A DNA stretch of 64,000 nucleotides from Aeromicrobium sp. A1-2 (GCF_003443875.1 NZ_CP027482.1:2976001-3040000); one strand, 5' to 3'. Numbered from the stretch's first letter, positions 9,529-19,142 are shown. Numbers and translations are program-made. Notes: a model not told the origin generated them from the sequence alone.

Positions 9529-11019
9529 TCAGTCGTCTTTGTTGGCCCAACCAGCCAGGCGCCCGTGTCGACCCACGGCACGTAGTCGCGCCTCGGCCTG
9601 CTCACGTACCGAGCGGTCGGTGACGATCAGCAGGTCGTCGCCGATCGCGAGCCGCTGGGTGCGGTGCGGGACGAACGTCGTGCCGTCACGGACCACCAGG
9701 GACACCGAGGCACCGACCGGCAGGCGGAGCTCACCGACCTCGACCCCGGCCAGCTTCGACCCGCCGGGCACGTGGATCTGCAGCAGGTCCGCCGAGACCC
9801 GCTCGAGCGGCGCGGCCTCGACCTCGACGTCACGGGCTTCATCACTCAGGACGCCGCACATCGCGGCCAGTCGAGGAAGCGGCGCGGCCTGCAGGAGCGT
9901 GTAGATCACGACGGCCACGAAAACAACATTGAACAGGTCGCGGGAGCCCGGCACGTCGGCGGCCAGCGGGATCGTGGCCAGCACGATCGGCACGGCGCCA
10001 CGCAGTCCGGCCCAGCCGACGAACACCTGCTCGGGCACGTCCCGCTTGAACCAGACCGCGCAGGCCGCGACGGACAAGGGTCGGGCGACGAACGTCAGGA
10101 TCGCGCCGGCGGCGAGACCGTGCCCCACGTGCCACCAGTGCAGCTCGTCGGGACTGGCCAGCAGTCCGAGCATGACGAACAGCCCGATCTGTGCGAGCCA
10201 GCCGATGCCCTCGACGAATGAGCGCGTGGCGACTCGGTGCGGGAGCTCGGTGTTGCCCAGGACGAGTGCGGCGACGTAGACCGCCGCAAATCCGCTGGCG
10301 TGCAACGCGGATGCCGCTCCGTACGCCAGCACGGCGATCGCGAACACGACCAACGGATACAGACCCGATGCTGGGAGCGCCACCCGGCGCAGCCCGGTGG
10401 CACCGATCCAACCGATGGCTATCCCGATCGCGAAGCCCGCGGCGAGCTCGAAGACGATGAGTCCGATCAGTCCCCACAGGCCGTGGTCCATCGCGCTGCC
10501 GGCGCTGATCGCCACGACCAGCACGACGATCGGAGCATCGTTGAGGCCCGACTCGGCCTCGAGAGTGCCGGTCACCGAGTGGCGCAGCGGCACCGTGCGC
10601 AACACCGAGAACACCGCCGCAGCATCGGTCGGGGTGAGCACCGCAGCCAGCAGCACGGCCAGCTCCCAGTCAAGTCCGAGCAGGAAGTGCGCGCCGGTCG
10701 ACACGACACCGATGCTGATGACCGATCCTAGGGTTGCCAGCAGCAGTCCGTAGCCGAGATTGGGGCGTACGTGCTCCCACTTCGTGGACAGACCACCCTC
10801 GGCCAGGATCAGGACGAGACCACCGAAACCGAGCGCGTGGGCCAGGTTGGCATCTGCGAACTCGATCCCGAGTCCCGAGCTGCCCAGCACCAGGCCGAGG
10901 AAGAGGTAGACCAGCAGCGAAGGCAGTCCGACAGTCAGCGAGACACGGACCGCGAGCACGGCGAGGACCAGGACGGCAGAGCCGATCAGAAGGTACCGGT
11001 CGAGCTCATCGGCATTCAC
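9529..11019 (-). CDS. Potassium/proton antiporter, CPA1/NhaP2 type with RCK_C domain
   Basis: A 496-aa cation/proton antiporter. About 12-13 hydrophobic helices cover residues 5-390, including LLAAVLTPTDAAAVFSVL, the TPTDA-type ion-binding segment of CPA1/NhaP transporters, and a later AGLRGAVPIVLA segment. The last 100 residues form a cytoplasmic RCK_C (TrkA_C) domain, the layout of K+/H+ antiporters such as CvrA/NhaP2. It would export K+ or Na+ in exchange for protons. The GTG start is preceded by GAGAGGAG, and GATAGAAT further upstream may be part of its -10. Confidence 0.88.
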   Translation of the reverse strand: MNADELDRYLLIGSAVLVLAVLAVRVSLTVGLPSLLVYLFLGLVLGSSGLGIEFADANLAHALGFGGLVLILAEGGLSTKWEHVRPNLGYGLLLATLGSVISIGVVSTGAHFLLGLDWELAVLLAAVLTPTDAAAVFSVLRTVPLRHSVTGTLEAESGLNDAPIVVLVVAISAGSAMDHGLWGLIGLIVFELAAGFAIGIAIGWIGATGLRRVALPASGLYPLVVFAIAVLAYGAASALHASGFAAVYVAALVLGNTELPHRVATRSFVEGIGWLAQIGLFVMLGLLASPDELHWWHVGHGLAAGAILTFVARPLSVAACAVWFKRDVPEQVFVGWAGLRGAVPIVLATIPLAADVPGSRDLFNVVFVAVVIYTLLQAAPLPRLAAMCGVLSDEARDVEVEAAPLERVSADLLQIHVPGGSKLAGVEVGELRLPVGASVSLVVRDGTTFVPHRTQRLAIGDDLLIVTDRSVREQAEARLRAVGRHGRLAGWANKDD

Positions 11020-11102
11020 GCAGTCTCCTCTCCGATGGACTCGACGGACCCTGATTCTATCGGTCCCGGGACGGCCGTCGTGACGCTCCGATCTGGTTTG
11101 AG

Positions 11103-11954
11103 GTGGCGCACCCCGCGACGGGGCTGTTGGCTGGGTCGGTGGACCGACGGAGCATGATCGCGTTGATGGCGGCCGCGAGCCTCGCGGCCTGCACTTCGCG
11201 CACCCCGGAAAACAGGAGCGATGCCTTGCAGGTGATCAGATATGGCGACGACTCGCAGCAGTTCGGCGAGCTGACGCGGCCGAGCGGCACGTCCAAGGGT
11301 GTCGTCGTGGTGATCCACGGCGGCTTCTGGCGTGCGCAGTACGACTTGTCGCTGGGTCGGCCGCTCGTGACGTCGCTGGTCGAGCAGGGCTGGACCGCCT
11401 ACAACCTGGAGTACCGCCGGGTCGGTGACGGCGGTGGCTGGCCGCAGACCTTCGACGATGTCGCCGACGGCATCGACGCACTGGCGACCGTCGACGACCT
11501 CGACACCTCGAAGGTCATCACGCTGGGGCACTCGGCGGGTGGCCACCTCGGCGTCTGGGCCGCCGGTCGAACGCGATTGACCGGGACACCATGGGCCGTG
11601 CCAAAGGTGCCCGTCACGGCTGCGATCGCGCAGGCCGGGGTCATCGATCTGGCGGCCGCCGTGCGGGACAATCTCGGCAATGGCGCGACGCAGGCCTTCA
11701 TGGGATCCACCGGTGGCGAGCGCTACGTCGCGGCAGACCCCAGCCGACAGATCCCGCTCGACGTACCGGTTCGCTGCGTCCACGGCAGCGCGGACGACAC
11801 CGTCCCGCCCAGCCAGTCGATCGGTTACGTTGAGCGGGCGAAGGCGGCCGGTTCGGACGCCGAGCTGATCGAGGTGGCTGGTGATCACTTCGTCGTGATC
11901 GATCCGTCGTCGCAAGCTTGGGCGCGGACCCTCGAGACCTTGGAGACCCTGTGA
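11103..11954 (+). CDS. Alpha/beta hydrolase, probable secreted lipoprotein
   Basis: A 283-aa alpha/beta hydrolase. The oxyanion HGGFW motif follows strand 3, the nucleophile elbow is GHSAGGH, and the acid and histidine lie in HGSADDTVP and GDHFVV. The N-terminus reads RRS, a hydrophobic stretch, then LAAC, a good lipobox, so the protein is probably anchored outside the membrane. The family includes kynurenine formamidases and small carboxylesterases. Start choice is open: GTG at 11103 or GTG at 11139, which would keep the lipobox signal. Its stop overlaps the acyltransferase GTG. Confidence 0.8.
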   Translation: MAHPATGLLAGSVDRRSMIALMAAASLAACTSRTPENRSDALQVIRYGDDSQQFGELTRPSGTSKGVVVVIHGGFWRAQYDLSLGRPLVTSLVEQGWTAYNLEYRRVGDGGGWPQTFDDVADGIDALATVDDLDTSKVITLGHSAGGHLGVWAAGRTRLTGTPWAVPKVPVTAAIAQAGVIDLAAAVRDNLGNGATQAFMGSTGGERYVAADPSRQIPLDVPVRCVHGSADDTVPPSQSIGYVERAKAAGSDAELIEVAGDHFVVIDPSSQAWARTLETLETL

Positions 11955-12664
11955 TCTACGCCGGACTCGTCAACCTCGTCCGTCTCGCCAGCTGGATCGG
12001 CGGTCACCAGATCGTCCGGCTCGGTCCCCGCCGGCTCCCTGCGACGGGCGGTGCCGTCCTGGCGATCAACCACACGAGCTACGTCGACTTCGCCTACATG
12101 GGCGTCGAGGGCCGCACTCGCGACAAGCGCCTCGTCCGGTTCATGGGCAAGGTCGAGCTCCGCAAGAACCCGATCCTGCGCTGGCTCATGTGGGGGTGCA
12201 AGGTCATTCCGGTCGACCGCTCGGCCGGCCACAACTCGTACGTCGCTGCAGTCAACGAGCTGCGGAAGGGCGAGATCGTCGGCATCTACCCCGAAGCAAC
12301 GATCAGCATGAGCTACGAGATCAAAGCCATGAAGTCCGGCGCCGCCCGCATGGCCCTCGAGGCAGACGTGCCGATCATCCCGAGCATCGTGTGGGGCTCG
12401 CAGCGGATCGCACCCAAGGGGCGATCCAAGAGTCTGGGCCGCACCGGGACTCCGGTGATGATCGCGATCGGCGAGCCGATCCGCGCGCTCGGCACCGCCG
12501 ATGAGCTCACTGCCACACTGCAGACCGCGATGATCGCGCTCCTTCACGAGGTGCAGGAGGCCTACGGTGAGCATCCCTCGGGCGCGGCCTGGGTGCCGGC
12601 CCGTCTCGGCGGATCGGCACCGACCCCCACCGAAGCCCTGGCACTGGAAACCAGATCGAGCTGA
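11951..12664 (+). CDS. 1-acyl-sn-glycerol-3-phosphate acyltransferase family protein
   Basis: A 237-aa PlsC-family acyltransferase. The catalytic HX4D motif is NHTSYVD (residues 40-46) and the acceptor-binding block is YPEAT (113-117) instead of the usual FPEGT. It likely moves an acyl chain from acyl-CoA to lysophosphatidate or a related lipid at the membrane face. The GTG at 11951 is preceded by GGAG and overlaps the hydrolase stop. An acyl-CoA synthetase starts 10 bases after its stop, a natural supplier of substrate, so the three genes form one operon. Confidence 0.87.
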   Translation: MIYAGLVNLVRLASWIGGHQIVRLGPRRLPATGGAVLAINHTSYVDFAYMGVEGRTRDKRLVRFMGKVELRKNPILRWLMWGCKVIPVDRSAGHNSYVAAVNELRKGEIVGIYPEATISMSYEIKAMKSGAARMALEADVPIIPSIVWGSQRIAPKGRSKSLGRTGTPVMIAIGEPIRALGTADELTATLQTAMIALLHEVQEAYGEHPSGAAWVPARLGGSAPTPTEALALETRSS

Positions 12665-12674
12665 GGAGAACCCC

Positions 12675-14294
12675 ATGACTGCCACACCCAGCCGCACTGC
12701 CGGACCCACCGATGCGAGCCTGCTCGAGGAGACGATCGGGGCGAACCTGGTCGCGACGGCCGCCGCGCACGGCGGACGCGAGGCGCTGGTCGACGTGCCG
12801 AGCGGACGTCGGTGGACGTACGACGAGCTGCTCGCGGACGTCGACGCCGTGGCGCTGGGCCTGCTCGCGCTGGGGATCACGCAGGGCGACCGGGTCGGCA
12901 TATGGGCACCGAACTGCCCCGAGTGGACCCTCGTCCAGTACGCCACGGCGCGGATCGGCGCGGTCCTGGTCAACATCAACCCGGCCTACCGGACGCATGA
13001 GCTCTCGTTCGTGGTCGGTCAGTCCGGGATGCGGGCGATCGTCGCCGTCCCCGAGTTCAAGGGCTCCAGTTTCGCCGAGATGATCGACGCCTCGCGCGGC
13101 GAGAATCCCGCGCTGACCGATGTCGTGCTGATCGGCGGCGACTCGTGGGATGCGCTGGTCGACTCCGGGCGCGCACAGGACCGGTCGATGCTCGACGAGA
13201 TCGGTGCTGGCCTGCAGTCGGGCGACGCGATCAACATCCAGTACACGTCCGGCACGACCGGATTCCCCAAGGGTGCCACGCTCTCGCACCGCAACATCCT
13301 CAACAACGGTTGGTTCGTCGGCGAGCTGCTCGACTACACCGAGGTCGACCGGATCTGCATCCCCGTGCCGTTCTACCACTGCTTCGGCATGGTCATGGGC
13401 AACCTCGCGGCGACCTCGCACGGTGCCTGCATGGTCATCCCGGCGCCGGCCTTCGACCCGGCCGCGACGCTGCAGGCCGTGGCGGACGAGCGGTGCAGCT
13501 CGCTGTACGGCGTACCGACGATGTTCATCGCGATGCTGTCCGAGCCCGGGCTCGACGCCCTGGACCTGTCGGCCCTCCGCACCGGGATCATGGCCGGATC
13601 GCCGTGCCCGGTCGAGACCATGAAACAGGTCATCGAGCGGCTCGGGATGACCGAGGTGTCGATCTGCTACGGCATGACCGAGACCTCCCCGGTGTCGATG
13701 CAGACCCGCACCGACGACTCGATCGAGCGTCGGGTGTCGACGGTCGGCCGGGTCGGTCCGCACCTCGAGGTCACGATCGTCGATCCCGTCACGGGTGACG
13801 TGCTCCCCCGCAACCAGGCCGGGGAGCTGTGCACCCGCGGCTACTCGGTGATGCTGGGCTACTGGGACCAGCCCGACAAGACCGCCGAGGCGATCGATGC
13901 CGACGGCTGGATGCACACCGGCGACCTCGGCGTGATGGACGACGACGGCTACGTCAACATCACAGGCCGCATCAAGGACATGGTCATCCGCGGCGGTGAG
14001 AACATTTATCCCCGTGAGATCGAGGAGTTTCTGCTGACCCACCCGGACGTTCTCGATGCCCAGGTCATCGGCGTGCCGGACTACAAGTACGGCGAGGAGC
14101 TCATGGCGTGGATCCGGATGAAGCCGGAGACCGTTGCGCTCGACTCGGGCACCCTGCGGGAATTCTGTCGCGGCAAGCTCGCGCACTACAAGATCCCGCG
14201 CTACGTCCACCTGGTTGACGAGTTCCCCATGACGATCACCGGCAAGGTGCGCAAGGTCGAGATGCGGGAAGCCGCCCACGATCTCCTGATCTGA
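12675..14294 (+). CDS. Long/medium-chain fatty acyl-CoA synthetase (AMP-binding)
   Basis: A 539-aa ANL-superfamily enzyme that adenylates a fatty acid and transfers it to CoA. The phosphate loop [11 protein letters not shown] is at residues 190-200, the A5-like CYGMTE follows mid-protein, GWMHTGDLG is the A7/A8 region, and TGKVRK near the end carries the catalytic lysine. Overall it resembles the acyl-CoA synthetase family member 2 / FadD group. The ATG has GAGGAGA upstream. It is the last gene of the hydrolase-acyltransferase operon and ends just before a strong hairpin terminator. Confidence 0.9.
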   Translation: MTATPSRTAGPTDASLLEETIGANLVATAAAHGGREALVDVPSGRRWTYDELLADVDAVALGLLALGITQGDRVGIWAPNCPEWTLVQYATARIGAVLVNINPAYRTHELSFVVGQSGMRAIVAVPEFKGSSFAEMIDASRGENPALTDVVLIGGDSWDALVDSGRAQDRSMLDEIGAGLQSGDAINIQYTSGTTGFPKGATLSHRNILNNGWFVGELLDYTEVDRICIPVPFYHCFGMVMGNLAATSHGACMVIPAPAFDPAATLQAVADERCSSLYGVPTMFIAMLSEPGLDALDLSALRTGIMAGSPCPVETMKQVIERLGMTEVSICYGMTETSPVSMQTRTDDSIERRVSTVGRVGPHLEVTIVDPVTGDVLPRNQAGELCTRGYSVMLGYWDQPDKTAEAIDADGWMHTGDLGVMDDDGYVNITGRIKDMVIRGGENIYPREIEEFLLTHPDVLDAQVIGVPDYKYGEELMAWIRMKPETVALDSGTLREFCRGKLAHYKIPRYVHLVDEFPMTITGKVRKVEMREAAHDLLI

Positions 14295-14416
14295 CACCCC
14301 TGAAGCGGTGGCTCAGTCGTCTATCGACCCCCGAGCGGTGGGCAGTTCGGCTTTCTGGCGTCGGAAGGCCGACTCATCCACCGCTCTCCTCGGCGGCTCA
14401 GGGTCCGGGCGCAGAA

Positions 14417-14441
14417 ATGCCCCGGTGCGTAACCGGGGCAT
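14417..14441. terminator. Bidirectional hairpin between acyl-CoA synthetase and csbD-like genes
   Basis: A perfect 9-base stem (ATGCCCCGG with CCGGGGCAT) closes a 7-base loop. It lies between two convergent genes and can serve both. Confidence 0.75.
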
Positions 14442-14456
14442 CTGCTGGGCGGGAGA

Positions 14457-14630
14457 TCAGTGCTTGAAGGCGTCCTTGATGTTCTCGCCGGCATCCTTGA
14501 GATCGGACTTGGCCTGGTCGCCCTTACCCTGACGCTCCAGCTCGTCATCGTTCGTGGCGCCTCCGACGGCCTCCTTGGCCTTGCCCTTGGCGTCTTCGGC
14601 AGCGTTGCTCAGCTTGTCATCGAGTCCCAT
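14457..14630 (-). CDS. CsbD family general stress protein
   Basis: A 57-aa highly charged protein (K, D, E, A, G rich) with the CsbD pattern: NAAEDAKGKAKEAVGGATND near the N-terminus and KSDLKDAGENIKDAF at the end. CsbD is a classic sigma-B-dependent stress protein whose molecular job is unknown. A longer reading frame exists, but AGGAACC just before the ATG at 14630 and the lack of family similarity upstream favour this start. A SigB/SigF-type promoter lies 45 bases upstream, matching those before ligD and two other genes in this window. Confidence 0.88.
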   Translation of the reverse strand: MGLDDKLSNAAEDAKGKAKEAVGGATNDDELERQGKGDQAKSDLKDAGENIKDAFKH

Positions 14631-14674
14631 GGTGGTTCCTTTCGTCGGGTTCTTTGGCGGCGTACTACCGAGGT

Positions 14675-14699
14675 GTACCCGGTTCGCCGAGCCGTAACC
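14675..14699 (-). promoter_or_regulatory. SigB/SigF-type promoter of the csbD-like gene
   Basis: On the minus strand GGTTA and GGGTAC are separated by 14 bases; the -10 ends 44 bases before the ATG. This fits the actinobacterial SigB/SigF consensus (GTTT...GGGTAC/T). Confidence 0.6.
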
Positions 14700-14701
14700 A
14701 C

Positions 14702-15133
14702 TCAATCGGGGGTTGCTTCGTGGTGGCGACGCCCGTGGGTGCGGCGGTCCTCCTTCATCTCGGCCTCGAACAGGTGCGTACGCCCCTCGGCCAGGGCCTC
14801 CCGGGCCTTGCGCTCGTGCTTCTGGAACGTCGCGTAGTAGCCCGCGTCGTACTCTTCGACGATCTGGAAAGTCCAGCGACCCTCGATGACGTTGCGACCG
14901 ACCAGATCCGCCCAGATCTGCTCGGCCAGATCGTCGTGCCCGGCCTCGCGCAGCAGGTCGACCGCCTCGCCGAGGGCGAGATCAGCCTCGCCGGTGCGGC
15001 GGTGGAACGTGTAGAGCAGGCCCCGAGCCTCCTCGACGACCTCGAGCGCCTCACTCAGCTTGCCGAGCGCCTCGACGGTCTTGTCGTCGACGCCATCGGG
15101 CCGGGTGTGCTGCGCATGCGGTCGATCTCCCAT
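14702..15133 (-). CDS. Conserved hypothetical actinobacterial protein
   Basis: A 143-aa soluble, mostly helical and highly charged protein with no signal peptide or membrane segment. Segments such as LSEALEVVEEARGLLYTFHR and RWTFQIVEEYDAGYY look like a small helical bundle. Function is not recognised. The ATG at 15133 lies 6 bases after TACCGT, so the mRNA is probably leaderless. The stop codon is 3 bases from the -35 of the csbD-like promoter, so that gene has its own stress promoter and could also be read from here. Confidence 0.7.
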   Translation of the reverse strand: MGDRPHAQHTRPDGVDDKTVEALGKLSEALEVVEEARGLLYTFHRRTGEADLALGEAVDLLREAGHDDLAEQIWADLVGRNVIEGRWTFQIVEEYDAGYYATFQKHERKAREALAEGRTHLFEAEMKEDRRTHGRRHHEATPD

Positions 15134-15139
15134 GCTGCC

Positions 15140-15145
15140 ACGGTA
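15140..15145 (-). promoter_or_regulatory. -10 hexamer of the leaderless 143-aa protein gene
   Basis: TACCGT on the minus strand, ending 6 bases before the ATG at 15133. Confidence 0.45.
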
Positions 15146-15177
15146 GGACGGCTCCCGCGGACCGGCACCTCGAGCGG

Positions 15178-16326
15178 TCAGGCGATGACGCGACCCATCC
15201 GCTCGAGCGCCTCGGTCAGGATCGCGGGCGTCGTCGCATAGTTGAGGCGCACGTGCCCGACGCCACCGGTCCCGAACGGGAGGCCCGAGTTGACCGCGAC
15301 CCGGCCACGGTCGAGGAACGCCTGGGCAGGATCATCACCGAGCCCCAGCGAACGGCAGTCGATCCAGGCCAGGAACGTCCCGGGTGCCCCGGCCCAGCTC
15401 GCACCGGGCAGGTGCGTCGCTAGCAGATCGGCCAGCATCGTGCGATTGTCGGCGAGATCGGCATGAAGCCCGTCGAGCCACGGCCGTCCCTCGCCGAACG
15501 CCGTCGTGTGCGCGATCGCGCCGAAGTGGCTCGGGCCGTGGGACACGACCTCTGGCAGCCTGGCGAGATCGCCCGCCGCGTCCGGCCCGGCCACCAGCAG
15601 TGCGGCCTTGAGGCCGGCGAGGTTCCACGCCTTCGAGGCCGACACGACGCTGAACGCGTCGGAAGCACCAGGAACGCTGAGGTACGGCACGAATCCCGTC
15701 GGCACCAGGGGCGCATGGATCTCGTCGACCACGACCCGCACGCGATACGTCCCGACGAGCTGCGCGACCCCCGCCAGCTCCTCGGCTGTGTGCACCACGG
15801 CAGTCGGGTTGTGCGGGTTGCACAGCACGTATGTCACGGGACGCCCATCGCGGCCGGCGTGGATGAACGCGGCCTCGATCGCGTCGAGGTCGAGACGACC
15901 ATCGGTGCCGAGCGGCGCCTCGACGACCTCGCGCCGGGCATGCTCGGTGAACCCGAAGAACGGTGGATAGACCGGCGGGTTCAGCACGACCGGGTCACCG
16001 GGCTCGGAGACGAGCCCGATCGCCTCGACGATCCCGGTCATGACGTCCGCGACGAGTGCCGTGGCCTCGACGTCGACGCCGGTCCAGCCCCAGCGGTCGA
16101 CCGCGAACTCTGCGTACGCCTCGGCATATCCACTCCCACTCGGATATCCCGTGTCGCCGTCGACCATGGCCATCGTGATGGCTCGGATGATCGGGTCGGC
16201 CGGAAGGACGTCCATCTCCGCGATCCACAACGGCAGGACGTCGGCATCGACCGCTTGCCACTTGATGCTGGTGCGGCGGCGGAGATCGGCAAGATTCAGG
16301 TCGCGAAGCGGGTGCATGTGACTCAT
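15178..16326 (-). CDS. MalY/PatB-family PLP aminotransferase (cystathionine beta-lyase type)
   Basis: A 382-aa fold-type I PLP enzyme. LWIAEMD near residue 35 and GYPSGSGY (about 60-67) are typical of the MalY/PatB C-S lyases. NPHNPT (170-175) and DEIHAPL (201-207) contact the cofactor, and K232 in SASKAWN forms the Schiff base. Family members cleave cystathionine or other S-conjugates to a thiol, pyruvate and ammonia. The ATG at 16326, with GGAAG just upstream, gives the normal family length. It is divergent from the ferredoxin-reductase gene and shares its regulatory region. Confidence 0.87.
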   Translation of the reverse strand: MSHMHPLRDLNLADLRRRTSIKWQAVDADVLPLWIAEMDVLPADPIIRAITMAMVDGDTGYPSGSGYAEAYAEFAVDRWGWTGVDVEATALVADVMTGIVEAIGLVSEPGDPVVLNPPVYPPFFGFTEHARREVVEAPLGTDGRLDLDAIEAAFIHAGRDGRPVTYVLCNPHNPTAVVHTAEELAGVAQLVGTYRVRVVVDEIHAPLVPTGFVPYLSVPGASDAFSVVSASKAWNLAGLKAALLVAGPDAAGDLARLPEVVSHGPSHFGAIAHTTAFGEGRPWLDGLHADLADNRTMLADLLATHLPGASWAGAPGTFLAWIDCRSLGLGDDPAQAFLDRGRVAVNSGLPFGTGGVGHVRLNYATTPAILTEALERMGRVIA

Positions 16327-16403
16327 GCTTCCATCATCGCCCGGGGCGTGACCCAAGTCCTGTTGCACAACAGCGAGCAAGGTGTCACTCTGAGTTACAC
16401 ATT

Positions 16404-16415
16404 GAGTGAACACTC
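16404..16415. promoter_or_regulatory. Possible operator before the desaturase operon
   Basis: GAGTG-AA-CACTC is an inverted repeat with perfect 5-base arms, 22 bases before the ferredoxin-reductase ATG. A second imperfect pair, GTGTCAC and GTTACAC, lies just upstream (16382-16400). Such short palindromes are typical of TetR-family operators. Confidence 0.4.
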
Positions 16416-16436
16416 GTACACCGAAGAGGAGAGCCC

Positions 16437-17525
16437 ATGACCGCACCGCTCATCGAGCGCTCGGCGGCCCTGCGCCGACTACGGCAGCTCGGCAAGGCGA
16501 TGACCACGCCGTTGTCCCCCCACGACTACCTTGCGCTGATCAATCCGCTGTGGTCACAGCGTGAGCTCCGCGGCCGGATCGATCAGGTCGTGCCGGAGAC
16601 CGAACGCGCCGCAACCCTCGTGATCCGCCCGGGCTGGGGGTGGTCCTTCGACCACGCGCCGGGGCAGTACATCGGCATCGGCGTCGAGATGGACGGGCGC
16701 TTCCACTGGCGCTCGTACTCCCTGTCGTCCGTCCCGCTGGTCGAGGGCAAGACCGTCAGCATCACCGTCAAGGCGATGCCCGAGGGCTTCCTGTCCGACC
16801 ACCTCGTCAACGGCCTGGCGCCGGGGACCATCGTGCGACTGGCCGCGCCGCAGGGTGACTTCATCGTCCCCGACCCGCCACCGGCCAAGATGCTGATGCT
16901 GGTCGGTGGCAGCGGCATCACGCCGATCATGTCGATCCTGCGCACGCTTGAGCGACGGGGCACGCTCCCTGACGTCGTGCTCGCGTACTCCGCTCTGCAC
17001 GAGGCCGACATGATGTTCCACGACGAGCTCCGTGAGCTCGCCGAGCGGACCGACTCGCTGCACTTCGTCCCCCGTTTCACCGAGGACGAGGGGATGCTGA
17101 CTGCCGACCGGCTCGTCGAGGTGTCCCCCGACTGGCAGGAGCGGGAGGCGTGGGCCTGCGGTCCGGGCCCGATGCTCGACGCCTTCAGCGCGCACTACGA
17201 GGCCCACGGCCTGCTCGACCACCTCCACGTCGAGCGCTTCACCCTGGCCAAGGCCGACGGAACGGCATCCGGCGGCACCGTGACGTTCGGTGTCGGCGGG
17301 CCCTCGGTCGAGGTCGACGGCGCGACGACGTTGCTCGAGGCCGGCGAGAAGGCCGGCGTCAACATGCTTTTCGGCTGCCGCATGGGCATCTGCCACACGT
17401 GCGACGCCCCCCTGGCGTCCGGAACGGTCCGCGACCTGCGCAGCGGCGCGGAGCACGGCGAGCCCAATGAATACATCCAGACCTGTGTCTCAGTCGCCGC
17501 CGGCGACTGCACCCTGACCCTCTAG
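16437..17525 (+). CDS. Ferredoxin reductase-type electron donor to acyl desaturase
   Basis: A 362-aa three-domain flavoprotein: FAD-binding barrel (about 45-150, with RSYSLSS), NAD(P)-binding domain (VGGSGITPIMSIL), and a C-terminal plant-type 2Fe-2S domain with C-x4-C-x2-C (CRMGICHTC) and a last cysteine in QTC. This is the layout of the mycobacterial oxidoreductase paired with DesA3. It would carry electrons from NAD(P)H to the di-iron desaturase encoded 13 bases downstream. GAAGAGGAG stands before the ATG. Both genes appear to be one operon controlled from the palindromic region at 16382-16415. Confidence 0.88.
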   Translation: MTAPLIERSAALRRLRQLGKAMTTPLSPHDYLALINPLWSQRELRGRIDQVVPETERAATLVIRPGWGWSFDHAPGQYIGIGVEMDGRFHWRSYSLSSVPLVEGKTVSITVKAMPEGFLSDHLVNGLAPGTIVRLAAPQGDFIVPDPPPAKMLMLVGGSGITPIMSILRTLERRGTLPDVVLAYSALHEADMMFHDELRELAERTDSLHFVPRFTEDEGMLTADRLVEVSPDWQEREAWACGPGPMLDAFSAHYEAHGLLDHLHVERFTLAKADGTASGGTVTFGVGGPSVEVDGATTLLEAGEKAGVNMLFGCRMGICHTCDAPLASGTVRDLRSGAEHGEPNEYIQTCVSVAAGDCTLTL

Positions 17526-17538
17526 CGAAGGAGCCACC

Positions 17539-18726
17539 ATGGCCTACGCCGACGTTCGCGAGTACACCCACCTGACCGACGACGAGGTCGACGCCATCGG
17601 CGCCGAGCTCGACCAGATCCGCGCCGAGATCGAGGCCTCGAGGGGTCAGGCGGACCGCGACTACATCCTGCGCATCATCACGCTGCAGCGCCGCCTCGCC
17701 GCGGCCGGACGCATCACCCTGTTCGCGAGCTTCTTCCCGCCCGCCTGGCTGTTGGGGACGGCGCTCCTGGGGTCGGCCAAGATCCTGGAGAACATGGAGC
17801 TCGGCCACAACGCGATGCACGGCCAGTGGGACTGGATGAACGATCCGGAGATCCACTCCAGCAACTGGGAGTGGGACACGACCCAGCCGGCCGAGCAGTG
17901 GAAGCATTCGCACAACTACATCCACCACCAGTTCACCAACGTGCTGGGCCACGACAACGACGTCGGCTACGGCATCCTGCGGATGTCCCGCGACCAGAAG
18001 TGGCACCCCGTCAACCTCGGCCAGCCGATCTACAACGCGCTGCTGGCGCTGTTCTTCGAGTACGGCGTCGCGCTGCACGATCTCGACATCGAAGCCATCC
18101 GCAAGGGCGAGAAGGACCCCAAGCTGCTGATCAAGCAGCTCCGCCAGATCCGCGGGAAGGTCGGCCGCCAGGCGCTCAAGGACTACGTCATGTATCCCGC
18201 GCTGACCGGACCGTTCTTTCTCTCCACGCTCACGGCCAACTTCACCGCCAACATCATCCGCAACGTCTGGACGCACGGGATCATCTTCTGCGGGCACTTC
18301 CCCGACGGTGCCGTGCACTTCACCGAGGAGGAGCTCGAGGACGAGACCCGTGCCGAGTGGTACCTGCGGCAGATGCTCGGCTCGGCGAACTTCGAGGGCG
18401 GCAAGCTGCTGCACGTCATGAGCGGGCAGCTCGGCTACCAGATCGAGCACCACCTGTTCCCCGATCTGCCGAGCAACCGCTACGCGCAGATCTCGGTCAA
18501 GGTCAAGGACATCTGCCAGCGCTACGACATCCCGTACACGACCGGACCGCTGTACCGGCAGTACGGGCAGACGCTGCGCACGATCCTGAAGCTGTCGCTG
18601 CCCAACCGGCGGACGACAGACAACCCGGCACCCGAGTCGGCTCGGAAGCGTCGCCGTCTCGAGGACTCCGAGCGTCCCGTACGCCGCTCTGAGCTCGGCA
18701 AGTGGTCGGGCGCGGCCTCGGTATGA
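17539..18726 (+). CDS. Membrane fatty acid (acyl-CoA) desaturase
   Basis: A 395-aa di-iron desaturase that inserts a double bond into acyl chains. The three histidine boxes are present: GHNAMHG, HSHNYIHHQ and QIEHHLFPDLP, with two paired membrane spans between them. It resembles DesA3-type stearoyl-CoA delta-9 desaturases of mycobacteria, which need the reductase encoded immediately upstream. The C-terminus is basic and extended. A GAAGGAG ribosome-binding site lies upstream. The stop overlaps the start of the next small gene (ATGA). Confidence 0.9.
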   Translation: MAYADVREYTHLTDDEVDAIGAELDQIRAEIEASRGQADRDYILRIITLQRRLAAAGRITLFASFFPPAWLLGTALLGSAKILENMELGHNAMHGQWDWMNDPEIHSSNWEWDTTQPAEQWKHSHNYIHHQFTNVLGHDNDVGYGILRMSRDQKWHPVNLGQPIYNALLALFFEYGVALHDLDIEAIRKGEKDPKLLIKQLRQIRGKVGRQALKDYVMYPALTGPFFLSTLTANFTANIIRNVWTHGIIFCGHFPDGAVHFTEEELEDETRAEWYLRQMLGSANFEGGKLLHVMSGQLGYQIEHHLFPDLPSNRYAQISVKVKDICQRYDIPYTTGPLYRQYGQTLRTILKLSLPNRRTTDNPAPESARKRRRLEDSERPVRRSELGKWSGAASV

Positions 18727-19142
18727 CCACGGTGCTGGACGGCCGGCCGAAGTCCGGGGGGCTGCCCGTGCCATTCGTCTGCGAGGACGATGACGGGGCG
18801 CTCGACCACTCGCATGTCGTCAAGCGGCGCGCCATCCTGTGCGCACTGAGTCGCATCTGTGGGATCTGCGGTGATCCGCTGACCCGGCCGATCGCGTTCT
18901 TCGGACCGGACAGCGAAGGCGAAGCGGGCCTGTTCACCTTCCCGCCGATGCACGTGTCGTGTGCCCAGGCGGCGCTGGACCTGTTCGTCCCGATCGGGGG
19001 CAGCCACCTCGGCCAGGTCGAGCCCCCACTCCGGTGGACCCTGCTCACGACCGGTGGCTTCGACCTGGTCCGACCGACCCGGCGCGGGGGCGTCGTCAGG
19101 TTCAGTCCCAACTCGGTCCTCGAGACCCACGCGATCGAGTGA
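18723..19142 (+). CDS. Hypothetical protein in the desaturase operon
   Basis: A 139-aa soluble protein without a recognised domain. It carries a CGICGDP knuckle in the middle and HVSC 38 residues later, which together could bind one zinc or iron atom. The ATG overlaps the desaturase stop by 4 bases, so it is co-translated and may support the desaturase pathway. The gene ends a few bases before a 12-base-stem terminator. Confidence 0.65.
   Translation: MTTVLDGRPKSGGLPVPFVCEDDDGALDHSHVVKRRAILCALSRICGICGDPLTRPIAFFGPDSEGEAGLFTFPPMHVSCAQAALDLFVPIGGSHLGQVEPPLRWTLLTTGGFDLVRPTRRGGVVRFSPNSVLETHAIE

Noticed and set aside
12507..14297. 596-codon open frame antisense to the acyl-CoA synthetase
   Set aside because: Mirror of a gene with complete ANL motifs; no domains of its own.
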